Of a stretch of DNA of 64,000 nt, positions 8,566 through 16,882 are shown in pieces. Source of the stretch: Steroidobacter gossypii (lineage in GTDB: Bacteria > Pseudomonadota > Gammaproteobacteria > Steroidobacterales > Steroidobacteraceae); contig NZ_JAEVLS010000002.1 in assembly GCF_016801985.1 (NCBI RefSeq), positions 1,302,001 to 1,366,000 on the forward strand. The letters run 5' to 3'. Position 1 is the first letter of the stretch. The number at the start of each line of letters is the position of its first letter. The position numbers were made by a program, and so were the translations under genes. The notes under the pieces were generated by a model. The model saw only the letters and a list, made by a program, of their open reading frames with translations, did not search any database and had not been told where the DNA came from.

Positions 8566-9324
8566 TCACGTCTCGTATGGATCGACGGGAATGTAGCCGA
8601 GCAATTCGCCGGTGTCGGCGTCCAGCAGCACCGTCCAGAACGAGCGGGTGCCGCGGATCGGCAGCCAGCGCAGTTGCTCGTCCGGCGCCTTGATGTTTTC
8701 ATCCTCGATGAGCCGCCGGGCTTCCGGATGACGTTTGTATAGCGCCGCCATGGGCTTGCCGATCTCTTTGACCGCGGCGGCGACCTGCTCGTAAGGCACG
8801 AAATAGCGCGGGAAATTCTGCAGGTCCTTGCCTTCCATGGCGGCGAAGATCAGGTTGTTCAGCTCTTCCCGATCGGTCGGGCGCTGTGTGCCGATCAGGA
8901 TCGGTCCCCACTTCGGCCGGGTGCGGTACGGCGCCCGAGCGTCCTGCAGATCTTTGTCGGCCAGGTCCTCCGCGATCACCACTTCGAAGCGATCCTTCAC
9001 GAACGCGATGTACGCCGGGCGCGCGTTCGAAATCGACATGACGCCGTAAACGAACGCCGCCACCTGCACGATGCCGACCACGGTGTAATCGAAGATCAGC
9101 GCTCGCCGCGTCTTCTTGCTGTTGTAGATGATCAGCGAAGTCAGCGGTCCGAGCACCAGGTCGCAGACCGTGATGAGCACAAAGAAGCGCGTGCCGCCCA
9201 GCATGGCCTGGAACGGATCGGGGTACCAGACCACGAAGATCAGCGCGGCGGCGGCGACGGCCATCGCCAGGGTCACCAGGAAGTGCAACAGCACAGCACG
9301 AAATTTTTCGCGCCAGGCAATCAT
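8566..9324 (-). CDS. TfpX/TfpZ-like type IV pilin accessory membrane protein
   Basis: The 252-residue protein begins with a membrane-rich N-terminal third: three hydrophobic segments at about residues 12-33, 44-66 and 75-97, the second ending T-S-L-I-I-Y-N-S-K-K. A soluble domain follows with Y-R-T-R-P-K-W-G-P and W-T-V-L-L-D-A-D-T-G-E-L-L-G-Y-I-P-V-D-P. This matches the TfpX/TfpZ (FimB-like) accessory proteins, which help assemble or protect specific type IV pilins in the inner membrane. No pilin gene is adjacent, so it is displaced from its usual partner. The assignment rests on overall pattern. Confidence 0.7.
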   Translation of the reverse strand: MIAWREKFRAVLLHFLVTLAMAVAAAALIFVVWYPDPFQAMLGGTRFFVLITVCDLVLGPLTSLIIYNSKKTRRALIFDYTVVGIVQVAAFVYGVMSISNARPAYIAFVKDRFEVVIAEDLADKDLQDARAPYRTRPKWGPILIGTQRPTDREELNNLIFAAMEGKDLQNFPRYFVPYEQVAAAVKEIGKPMAALYKRHPEARRLIEDENIKAPDEQLRWLPIRGTRSFWTVLLDADTGELLGYIPVDPYET

Positions 9325-9552
9325 CGGACATCGGCTCCTATAACCTGCCAGCCGCGAATTATCCGATGCTCGAGCGGCGCACGGGAAGTTTCCGGCCTCG
9401 CGCAGCGCTGCGGCTTGTGCGATGGATCACATCCGAGGCGAGGACGCCCGGGCTCCGGACGGTTTACCGACATCTGGAGGGTTACTTGTCCCGAGGCGGC
9501 AGGTTGGATATACACCAGCGACGCCCATTCAGGCGCTGGGGGACGATAAAGA

Positions 9553-11172
9553 ATGCTCGCTGCGACCAACGACCTCGGGGCGCCGTTACGCAGTTGTCTG
9601 CGGATGTTGATCGCGATGACGCTGGCGGCAGCACCGCTGGCCACCGCCGACGAGGCGGACACGCGCTCGTTGAGCGAGCTGCGCGCCGATCTGGATGCCC
9701 GGAAAACCACGTCCGTCGAGCTGGTCCAGGCGCTGACCCGACGGATCGAGGCGATCGATCGCAACGGTCCGCAGCTGCGCTCGGTCATCGCCATCAATCC
9801 CGACGCCCTGAATCAAGCGCGTGCGCTCGATAAGGAGCTGCAAAGCAAGGGCGCACGCAGCCCACTGCACGGCATCCCAGTGCTGGTGAAGGACAACATC
9901 GAGTCCGCCGATCCCATGCCGACCACCGCCGGTTCGCTCGCGCTGATCGGCAACGTGACCAAGCGCGACGCCCCCATCATCGCCAATCTGCGCAAGGCCG
10001 GCGCAATCATCCTCGGCAAGACCAACCTGAGCGAGTGGGCGAACTTCCGTTCGCGCAGTTCGATCAGCGGTTGGAGCGCGATCGGCGGGCTGACCCGCAA
10101 TCCGCACGTGCTCGATCGCACACCTTGCGGATCGAGCGCAGGCAGCGGCGTTGCGGTCGCCGCGGGGCTCGCGCCCGTGAGCATCGGCACCGAGACCGAC
10201 GGCTCCATCGTCTGTCCATCGGCGATGAACGGCATCGTCGGCTTGAAGCCGACGTTGGGCCTGCTCTCGGGCAAGTACATCATTCCCATCGCCCACAGCC
10301 AGGACACCGCGGGGCCGATGACCAGCAACGTAAAAGACGCGGCGTTGTTGCTGACGGCGCTGGTGGGCGAAGCGCCAGCGTGCGATCCGCCCTCCGCCGG
10401 GTGCGCCAAATCCGATTACACCAAGGGTCTCGTGCCCACGGCGTTGAATGGCAAGCGCATCGGCGTGTGGCGCTTCGAGCCGGGTCGCAATGCGTATCTC
10501 GATCCCGTCTACGAACGTGCCCTCAAGCACCTGAAGGAAGCGGGTGCAACGCTGATCGAAGTGCCGACTCCCAAGGTGGCCCGAGTCGATGAGGCCGAGG
10601 ACATCGTTTTGCATGCGGAGTTCAAAGCGGATCTCAATGCCTACCTGGCCGCTACTCCCGCCAAGATTGCGGCGCGAACGCTGGAGCAGCTCATCCAGTT
10701 CAATCGACGTACGCCCGCGGAGCTGGCGCTGTTCGGTCAGGAGACATTCGAGAAAGCCAACGCCATGCCGCCGCTGAGCGATACCAAATACCTTACGGCG
10801 CGAGCCGACGCCAAACGTCTGGCGGGGGTCGAAGGCATCATGCGCAATCTGGCCGAGCATAAGCTCGATCTGATCGTCGCGCCGACCACGGGTGTCGCGC
10901 CCCGCGTCGACTCCATCAATGGCACGCGCTCGCCCGGCTCCTTCAGCTCGTTGCCGGCCGTGTCCGGTTATCCGCATCTCACCGTCCCGATGGGTGAGTT
11001 GAAGGGCCTGCCGCTCGGCATCTCCTTTATCGGCGCGCCCTGGTCGGAGGATGTGCTGCTCGCCGCGGGCTATGCGTTCGAGCAGCGCGCCAAGGCGCGA
11101 GTGACGCCGAAGTTCATTCCTTCGATCGAAGCGCAGGAGAAGGCGTTCGCGCCGGCGATGGCCTCGCCATAG
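9553..11172 (+). CDS. Amidase (amidase-signature family), exported
   Basis: This 539-residue amidase-signature hydrolase has the full Ser-cisSer-Lys triad: Lys113 in P-V-L-V-K-D-N, cis-Ser194 in C-G-S-S-A-G-S-G, and nucleophile Ser218 in T-E-T-D-G-S-I. The 24-residue gap between the serines is typical. An N-terminal hydrophobic stretch (M-L-I-A-M-T-L-A-A-A-P-L-A-T-A-D) acts as a signal peptide. ATG at 9553 has GGGGGA eight bases upstream; ATG at 9604 is an alternative giving a more classical signal peptide. The family hydrolyses amides, including short-chain, peptide and aryl amides; the substrate is not evident. It stands alone. Confidence 0.88.
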   Translation: MLAATNDLGAPLRSCLRMLIAMTLAAAPLATADEADTRSLSELRADLDARKTTSVELVQALTRRIEAIDRNGPQLRSVIAINPDALNQARALDKELQSKGARSPLHGIPVLVKDNIESADPMPTTAGSLALIGNVTKRDAPIIANLRKAGAIILGKTNLSEWANFRSRSSISGWSAIGGLTRNPHVLDRTPCGSSAGSGVAVAAGLAPVSIGTETDGSIVCPSAMNGIVGLKPTLGLLSGKYIIPIAHSQDTAGPMTSNVKDAALLLTALVGEAPACDPPSAGCAKSDYTKGLVPTALNGKRIGVWRFEPGRNAYLDPVYERALKHLKEAGATLIEVPTPKVARVDEAEDIVLHAEFKADLNAYLAATPAKIAARTLEQLIQFNRRTPAELALFGQETFEKANAMPPLSDTKYLTARADAKRLAGVEGIMRNLAEHKLDLIVAPTTGVAPRVDSINGTRSPGSFSSLPAVSGYPHLTVPMGELKGLPLGISFIGAPWSEDVLLAAGYAFEQRAKARVTPKFIPSIEAQEKAFAPAMASP

Positions 11173-11280
11173 GGCGCTCGCGGCTCACCGGCCTGGATGC
11201 TCCTGGGCATCCCTGCGCCCGCACCATCCGGGCTTGCTGCCCATCTTCTTTTCGGGCTGCATCTACGCCAGAATTCCCGG

Positions 11281-12282
11281 ATGCCCGCCCCTGCCAAGTC
11301 AGTTCCGCACGCGCCGCGCGCGTCCATCAGCGTCATCGTGCCGAGCTACAACGCCGCTCGCTTCATCGGCGAGGCGCTCGATTCCATCCTCGCGCAAACG
11401 TTGCAGCCCGAGCAGATCATCGTGGTCGACGACGGCTCGAGCGATGGCACTGCGGAGGTGGTCCTGCGTCATAACGATCGACGCATTCAATACATCCGAA
11501 CCGAGCACGCCGGCGTCGCGAGCGCTCGTAACGTCGGCTTGGACGCCGCGCGTTGCGAGTACATCAGCTTTCTCGATGCGGACGATCGCTGGCGGCCGAT
11601 CTTCCTCGAGATGATGCATGCGTTTCTGTCGGACGATCCGACCGCCGCCTCGGTGTTCGGCAATTTCGTGCGCTTCCAACATCCGAGCGGAGAATTGCTG
11701 GGCGATCAGTTTCGGTCCTATCCCGAGATCAAACGTCCGAAGCTGCTCGAGGGCGCGCCCTATGCGCACGGCCGGATCCCCAGAGAGAAAGCGTTCAGCG
11801 CCCTGGTCGCCTGCAGCGACATCCCGGCCTACACGCAGGTGATGATGTTTCGACGAAGCATGATCGAGCACCTGCGCTTCGAGCCCACCTTGAGCTTGGG
11901 CGAGGACACCAATTTCGTGCTCAAGGCGTATCTCGCGGGCGGCGTGATATTCACCGATGTGGTGCTGGCCGACGTGCGTCGTCATGACGCCAACGCCACC
12001 CGCCATCCCGACGAAATGGTCATTCATGATCTGAACGGTTTGAAGGCGCTCGCGCCGCACGTGACGCGCGAAAGCGACCTGCGCGCGTACCGCGACCGGC
12101 TGATAAGAGCGCACATCGACGCCGCCGTTTATCAAGCCCGGCATGGCCGGGTGCGCGCCGGACTGCGCACCTATCGAGAAACGTTCAGCGTGCCAGGCTC
12201 CCGGTGGCGCAAGCTGAAGGGATCGATGCGCATGGCCCTCTGCCTCCCCCGCGGTCTTGCCAGCCCCAATCCGACAAACTAG
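11281..12282 (+). CDS. Glycosyltransferase family 2
   Basis: The 333-residue protein is a GT-A fold glycosyltransferase. It begins I-S-V-I-V-P-S-Y-N-A near residue 17, then I-I-V-V-D-D-G-S-S-D-G-T, A-R-N-V-G-L-D-A-A and the metal-binding F-L-D-A-D-D-R-W near residue 100. A further E-D-T-N-F segment near 205 resembles the catalytic-base region. ATG at 11281 was preferred over 11197 because the conserved fold starts immediately after it. It would transfer a sugar from a nucleotide donor. With the next two genes it forms a small glycan-assembly group; donor and acceptor are unknown. Confidence 0.88.
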   Translation: MPAPAKSVPHAPRASISVIVPSYNAARFIGEALDSILAQTLQPEQIIVVDDGSSDGTAEVVLRHNDRRIQYIRTEHAGVASARNVGLDAARCEYISFLDADDRWRPIFLEMMHAFLSDDPTAASVFGNFVRFQHPSGELLGDQFRSYPEIKRPKLLEGAPYAHGRIPREKAFSALVACSDIPAYTQVMMFRRSMIEHLRFEPTLSLGEDTNFVLKAYLAGGVIFTDVVLADVRRHDANATRHPDEMVIHDLNGLKALAPHVTRESDLRAYRDRLIRAHIDAAVYQARHGRVRAGLRTYRETFSVPGSRWRKLKGSMRMALCLPRGLASPNPTN

Positions 12283-12296
12283 GGCCGACAAACTAG
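12271..12296 (+). repeat. Short tandem duplication at the end of the GT2 gene
   Basis: CCGACAAACTAG occurs at 12271-12282, where its TAG is the stop codon of the GT2 gene, and again at 12285-12296, a 14-base period. It is a slippage-type duplication just past the stop codon. Confidence 0.85.
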
Positions 12297-12321
12297 CGCC
12301 AGGCACCCTCCGGTTGCCGCA

Positions 12322-12355
12322 AGCCGCGGCCCCCATCCATTGTCGCGGCTGTTTC
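12322..12355 (+). terminator. Weak terminator-like hairpin after the GT2 gene
   Basis: AGCCGCG (12322-12328) can pair with CGCGGCT (12344-12350) over a 15-base loop and is followed by GTTTC. The stem is short and the T-run brief, so it may or may not end transcription before the aminotransferase gene. Confidence 0.3.
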
Positions 12356-12431
12356 GAATTGACCTCGACGACGCAACCAACCACGCTGGTGCGGCATTGA
12401 GCCGTGGCGGTTGAACAAATAATGGGGAGCA

Positions 12432-13586
12432 TTGCCTTTGAGTGACTGGCGCGTGCCGTTGTCCGTGCTGGATTACGGCGTCGAAGAGGCCGAAGCCGCG
12501 CAACGCGTCATCGGCCATCGGTGGTTGTCGATGGGGCCTGAAGTGCTGGCGTTCGAGCGCGAGTTCGCCACCCTGCAGTCCTCGAAACATGCCTTTGCCG
12601 TGTCCAACGCCACAGCCGCCCTGCACCTGGCGATGCATACGGTCGGCATCGGTCCGGGCGATGAAGTCATCCAGCCGGCCATCAACTTCGTCGCGTCCGC
12701 CAACATGACCTTGCTCGCCGGCGCGACGCCCGTGTTCGCGGACATCTGCAGCCTCGATGAGCCGACCATCGATCCACAGCACGTCGCACAGCTCATCACG
12801 CCGCGAACCAAGGCGATCGTGCCCATGCACTACGGCGGCAATCTCGCTCGCATGAGCGAGCTGCTGGAGATATGCAAACGCCACGGCCTCGTGATGATCG
12901 AAGATTCATGTCACGCGGTGGGCGCCTCGTACCACGACGGACAAGGCCGCACTCCGCATGGAACGATGGCCGGCAGCATCGGCGACATCGGCACCTTCTC
13001 CTTCTATGCCAACAAGAATCTGGCTTGCGGAGAAGGCGGCATGCTGGTCACCGACCGTGACGATCTCGCGACGCGCATCCAGATGCTGCGCAGTCATGGC
13101 ATGACGCGCTCATCCTGGGAGCGGCATGGCCGCGCTGGCTCCTATGACATCGCCCTGCCCGGCTTCAACTATCGACTGGATGAGCTGCATGCCGCGATCG
13201 GTCGGGCGCAGCTGGTCAAACTGCTCGATGGCAATGCGCGTCGCCGCCAGTTGCTGGCCCGCTATCGTGATGGGCTGGCAGGCGCCGAGCGTTGGACCAT
13301 GGTCTTCGCCGGGCAAGTGGAACATTCCGCCGGGCACCTGATGGTCGTGGTCGCGGATTGCTCGGAGACTCGCAGCGCAGGCATCGAGGCATTGCGGGCG
13401 ATCGGCGTGCAAACGAGCATGCACTACCCATCCATTCTGGAGTTCAGCGGCTATCGCGAGCGATTCACCGCGCACCTGGAGATCACTCGGCAATTCGCCA
13501 GGCGCGCGATCACTTTGCCGCTGCATCCCAATCTGTCCGTCGAGCACGTCGACGAGATCGTGCACACCCTGCGTGCGGTCCAGTAA
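12432..13586 (+). CDS. DegT/DnrJ/EryC1 (ArnB-type) PLP-dependent sugar aminotransferase
   Basis: The 384-residue protein has the hallmarks of the nucleotide-sugar aminotransferase family: S-N-A-T-A-A-L-H-L near residue 58, P-M-H-Y-G-G-N, E-D-S-C-H-A-V-G and F-S-F-Y-A-N-K-N, in which the last Lys is the expected PLP-binding residue. The family makes amino sugars for glycans by transaminating keto-sugar nucleotides. TTG at 12432 was chosen as the start because GGGGAG lies just upstream and no ATG is available; TTG at 12438 is a close alternative. The flanking glycosyltransferases suggest that the amino sugar goes into a cell-surface glycan. Confidence 0.85.
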   Translation: MPLSDWRVPLSVLDYGVEEAEAAQRVIGHRWLSMGPEVLAFEREFATLQSSKHAFAVSNATAALHLAMHTVGIGPGDEVIQPAINFVASANMTLLAGATPVFADICSLDEPTIDPQHVAQLITPRTKAIVPMHYGGNLARMSELLEICKRHGLVMIEDSCHAVGASYHDGQGRTPHGTMAGSIGDIGTFSFYANKNLACGEGGMLVTDRDDLATRIQMLRSHGMTRSSWERHGRAGSYDIALPGFNYRLDELHAAIGRAQLVKLLDGNARRRQLLARYRDGLAGAERWTMVFAGQVEHSAGHLMVVVADCSETRSAGIEALRAIGVQTSMHYPSILEFSGYRERFTAHLEITRQFARRAITLPLHPNLSVEHVDEIVHTLRAVQ

Positions 13587-13614
13587 CGCACGCTCGCAAG
13601 GAGCGCGCCCGGCC

Positions 13615-14781
13615 ATGAAAGTCACCATGTTCGCAGCCCCCTTCGGCCAGGGCGGTCAGATGCACATCCACTGTCGCCGCTACATCCGGTTACTGCAGCT
13701 AGCCGGCTGCGCCATCACCCTGGTCGAGCACAGCGGCTTTCAATCCGATCCGATTCCGGGCGTCGTGCAGTTGAGATATCCGCGTCGCATGCGACGTCTC
13801 GACGGTCCGTTGACGGGGACGGTGCTGTCGTTTCTTCACAAGCAGCGACTCGGTCCATTGCTGCGTCGGGCGCAGTCCGATCTGTGTCATGTGCAATGGC
13901 TGGACGAGCGCGTCCTCGATGTGAGTCGAACCGGCGCCCGTCCGCTCATCGCGACGGCCTGGGGTAGCGACTTGAATGTACCCGCACAATCGCCGCCCGA
14001 GGATCCGGGGCGTCGGCGCATTGGCGCAGCGCTGCGTGAGCTGGACCTTCTCATCGTCGATTGCGATGACATCGCCGCAACCGCGAATCAACTCGCGGGC
14101 ACGCAGATCCCTACGGCCATGCTGCCCATCGGCATCGATACGAAATTGTTTCGGCCTGAGCTGCCCGAGGAACGACGTCAATGGCGCGAGCGACTGCAGA
14201 TCGAGCCGGACGCCGTCGTCTTCCTGTCAGCACGCCAATTGGGCGCGATCTATCGGCCCGGCGAGATCATCGCCGCCTTCGCCGCCATGCCCGCAAGCGC
14301 GCGTGAGCGTTCGTATCTGCTCATGAGGACCTTCGGCCACAGTGTAGGAACTTCTCTGCCGTCGCTGCAGCGGGCGACCGAAGAGCTCGGCGTGGCTGCG
14401 CGTGTGCGCTGGGTGGACAGCATGGCCTACGAGTTGCAGCCCGGCTTGTATGTCGCCGCCGATGTCGCGGTGAATTTCCCACAGATGGACGCATTCCCCG
14501 TGACCATTCTGGAGAGCCTCGCGTGTGGCGTGCCGGTCATCACCAACCCGTTGCCGGCGTACCAATCCAATGGCGTGGCGCCCTATCTGCAATTCACCCG
14601 CGAAGACTCGGTGCCTGCGCTGAGTGCGGCGATGACTTCGGCGGTCAATGACTTGGAAGGCTTGCATACTCAGGCGGCGCAAGGTCGCAAGCACGTCGTG
14701 CGCTACTTCGATGAGCGCGTGAGCGCCGCGCGACTGAAAGAGATCTACGAAGAGCTGCTGCTTCGCGCTCGCCAGGGCTGA
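13615..14781 (+). CDS. GT-B fold glycosyltransferase (GT4-like)
   Basis: The 388-residue protein has the two-domain arrangement of GT-B enzymes. The N-terminal half starts K-V-T-M-F-A-A-P-F-G-Q-G-G. The C-terminal half contains L-P-I-G-I-D-T-K-L-F and the donor-binding F-P-V-T-I-L-E-S-L-A-C-G-V-P-V-I, with the E of S-[LM]-x7-E-type motifs present as I-L-E-S. ATG at 13615, preceded by AAGGAG, was chosen over an in-frame GTG at 13573 inside the previous gene. It is the third member of the glycan group. The sugar transferred is unknown. Confidence 0.83.
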   Translation: MKVTMFAAPFGQGGQMHIHCRRYIRLLQLAGCAITLVEHSGFQSDPIPGVVQLRYPRRMRRLDGPLTGTVLSFLHKQRLGPLLRRAQSDLCHVQWLDERVLDVSRTGARPLIATAWGSDLNVPAQSPPEDPGRRRIGAALRELDLLIVDCDDIAATANQLAGTQIPTAMLPIGIDTKLFRPELPEERRQWRERLQIEPDAVVFLSARQLGAIYRPGEIIAAFAAMPASARERSYLLMRTFGHSVGTSLPSLQRATEELGVAARVRWVDSMAYELQPGLYVAADVAVNFPQMDAFPVTILESLACGVPVITNPLPAYQSNGVAPYLQFTREDSVPALSAAMTSAVNDLEGLHTQAAQGRKHVVRYFDERVSAARLKEIYEELLLRARQG

Positions 14782-14914
14782 CGCGTTCGGCGCCGCCGTC
14801 TCGCTCGGTGGCACGGGCACGGAACTGTAGGAAAGCCGACCCGTTTGTTCCTTGTTCAGTCGCGCCGCTCTCGGCGCGGCCGTCGGAAAAACACCGAAGA
14901 GCGAGGGTACAACC

Positions 14915-15691
14915 ATGGCACTGAGAGATTTATTTCGAGGCGGACGCCGCGAGCGCGACGAAGACCGTCAGCGCTATCCGCTGGACCCGCTGTCGCGGGA
15001 CTCATGGCGCGACGAATCCGAGGCACGCTACGGCGCACACGCTTATCGGGACTTCGACGACGAGCGGCAGCAGTTCAACGATCGCTGGGAGAATTCCTAT
15101 TCCGGCGCGGGCCACGGCAGATTCTCCGATGAGGATCGGGGTCGCCGATCCTTCGAGGAGGACCGCGGTGAGACGCGCTATGGTGGCTCGACCGGCAATC
15201 CGTTCTACGGCGATCGTCCGCTGATGAACGCCGGCTCCACTTATGATTCGAGCTACTTCGGCTCCAAGTACGGGCTGCCCATGAAGCCCTGGCGCAACGA
15301 GAGCGAGAACGAGGAGATCGAGGAACTGGTGTACGGCGGCCGCTCCTTCGACGCCGATGCCTCTTCCACTCAGCGTCGCGGCCAGTTCAGCGGTCGCGGA
15401 CCGCGCGGCTATCGCCGCTCTGACGAACGTATCAAGGAGGATGTGTGTCAGTGCCTCACTGACGATGAGCACATCGACGCCAGCAACATCGAAGTGACCG
15501 TCAACGATCGCGAAGTGATGTTGACGGGCACAGTGTCTTCTCGCATGCAGAAGCGTCACGCGGAAGACATCATCGAGCGCTTGCCTGGCGTTCGTGATGT
15601 GATCAACAGCCTGCGTGTCCAGACCGAGACGCAAGGAGCTCAGTCGCAAGGCACTCAGTCGACCACGCGGTTGGGTGGCACGTACCGTTGA
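14915..15691 (+). CDS. BON-domain protein with a long disordered N-terminus
   Basis: The 258-residue protein has a C-terminal BON domain at about residues 175-240: D-E-R-I-K-E-D-V, then I-E-V-T-V-N-D-R-E-V-M-L-T-G-T-V and I-E-R-L-P-G-V-R-D-V-I-N-S-L-R-V. The first 170 residues are low-complexity, rich in Arg, Asp, Gly, Ser and Tyr, with no signal peptide. BON domains bind membranes or ligands and are common in stress and envelope proteins (OsmY-like), but those are usually exported; this one looks cytoplasmic. ATG at 14915 was chosen because GAGGG precedes it and the upstream frame is not protein-like. Confidence 0.8.
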   Translation: MALRDLFRGGRRERDEDRQRYPLDPLSRDSWRDESEARYGAHAYRDFDDERQQFNDRWENSYSGAGHGRFSDEDRGRRSFEEDRGETRYGGSTGNPFYGDRPLMNAGSTYDSSYFGSKYGLPMKPWRNESENEEIEELVYGGRSFDADASSTQRRGQFSGRGPRGYRRSDERIKEDVCQCLTDDEHIDASNIEVTVNDREVMLTGTVSSRMQKRHAEDIIERLPGVRDVINSLRVQTETQGAQSQGTQSTTRLGGTYR

Positions 15692-15704
15692 GCGATGAGC
15701 ATGC

Positions 15705-15737
15705 GAGCTGGGCGCGCGCATAGCGCGCGTCCAGCTC
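15705..15737 (+). terminator. Long near-perfect hairpin after the BON gene
   Basis: GAGCTGGGCGCGCG (15705-15718) pairs with CGCGCGTCCAGCTC (15724-15737), one G-U pair, 5-base loop. No T-tract follows (GGGTTCGC), so it is a strong 3'-end hairpin but not a textbook intrinsic terminator. The 15738-15871 stretch shows nothing else. Confidence 0.5.
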
Positions 15738-15871
15738 GGGTTCGCTAACCTAAATCAAGAACAGCGCCGCCCTCGTCCGCGCCGACCTTGATATAACCAC
15801 TCCGAAATAGACATGGCGCGCGCACGAGTGCAGCATGCGCCTTCGTCTCCTCAACGACGAGGGTCCGTCGC

Positions 15872-16882
15872 ATGCATTGCTGGCTACTGTTTCATCGGGA
15901 ATTGCGCCGCGACGTTCCGGAAGCGGCCGAAGTGTTTCGCTTTCAGCAGTCCGCGGCGCAAGCTGGCATTCGCCTCGAGGTGTTGAACCCACGCGACTTC
16001 GAGCTCATCGTCGACTCCACCGAAGGCTGGTCGGCGGTGTATCAGGGGCGCAAGCTCGCCAAGCCCGATCTGATCATTCCTCGCACCGGCAGTGAGACCA
16101 GCTATTTCACCCTGGCGGTGTTGCGCCATTTCGAACGCCAGGGCATCGCCATGGTGAACAGCCCCGCGGCCGTCGAAGCGGTGGCCGACAAGCTGCAAAC
16201 TTTGCAGATCCTCTCTGGCGCGGGCATTCCCATTCCCAAAACCATCCTGGGCAAGTTCCCGGTGGATGTGAGCGTGATCGAGCGCGAGCTCGGCTTCCCG
16301 GTGGTCGTGAAAACTTTGCGTGGTACTCGCGGCAATGGCGTGTTGTTGTGCGTGAATCGGGAGCAGTTTCACGATCTGGCCAACCTGTTGGGTGGCGCGC
16401 AGTCCAGCTCCGATTTCATTTTTCAGCAATATATCAAAGCGAGTCATGGTCGCGACGTGCGCGTGCTCGTAATCAACGGCCGCGCTGTCGCCGCCATGGA
16501 GCGCCGCTCGAGCGATGGCAGCTTCAAATCGAACATATCTTTGGGCGGCGTCGGCGTGGCGTTCGAACCCCCGCCGGAGATGGCGGAGTTGGCCGTGCGC
16601 GTGGCCAATGTGCTCGGGCTGGACGTGGCCGGCGTCGACATCCTGCTCGATGCGGAGGGCTACCGCATTTGCGAAGCCAACTCCTCGCCTGGCTTCCAGG
16701 GACTGGAGAGGGCCTGCCGCATCAGCGTGCCGGATGCGATCTTCAGCGCCATGCGCGAGCGGCTCGGCCTGCCCGCCAGCACTCGTCGCCGCACCTCCTG
16801 GCAGCGCCTGCTCGACTCGCTACGCAATGCCGTGAGGCTCGACAGCCGGGCGGCGCCGACCACGGTGCGCGAGCCGAGCTGA
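15872..16882 (+). CDS. RimK-type ATP-grasp alpha-L-glutamate ligase
   Basis: The 336-residue protein has the RimK layout. An N-terminal domain contains P-D-L-I-I-P-R-T-G-S, then A-D-K-L-Q-T-L-Q-I-L. The ATP-grasp core has F-P-V-V-V-K-T-L-R-G-T-R-G-N-G-V, F-Q-Q-Y-I-K-A-S-H-G-R-D-V-R, the metal-binding A-G-V-D-I-L and I-C-E-A-N-S-S-P-G-F near residues 245-270. RimK adds glutamates to ribosomal protein S6; close relatives make gamma-glutamyl or other amino-acid conjugates. The target here cannot be read. The C-terminal 45 residues after R-L-G-L-P are an extra basic tail. No ATP-dependent zinc-protease partner, sometimes seen with rimK, is adjacent. Confidence 0.83.
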   Translation: MHCWLLFHRELRRDVPEAAEVFRFQQSAAQAGIRLEVLNPRDFELIVDSTEGWSAVYQGRKLAKPDLIIPRTGSETSYFTLAVLRHFERQGIAMVNSPAAVEAVADKLQTLQILSGAGIPIPKTILGKFPVDVSVIERELGFPVVVKTLRGTRGNGVLLCVNREQFHDLANLLGGAQSSSDFIFQQYIKASHGRDVRVLVINGRAVAAMERRSSDGSFKSNISLGGVGVAFEPPPEMAELAVRVANVLGLDVAGVDILLDAEGYRICEANSSPGFQGLERACRISVPDAIFSAMRERLGLPASTRRRTSWQRLLDSLRNAVRLDSRAAPTTVREPS

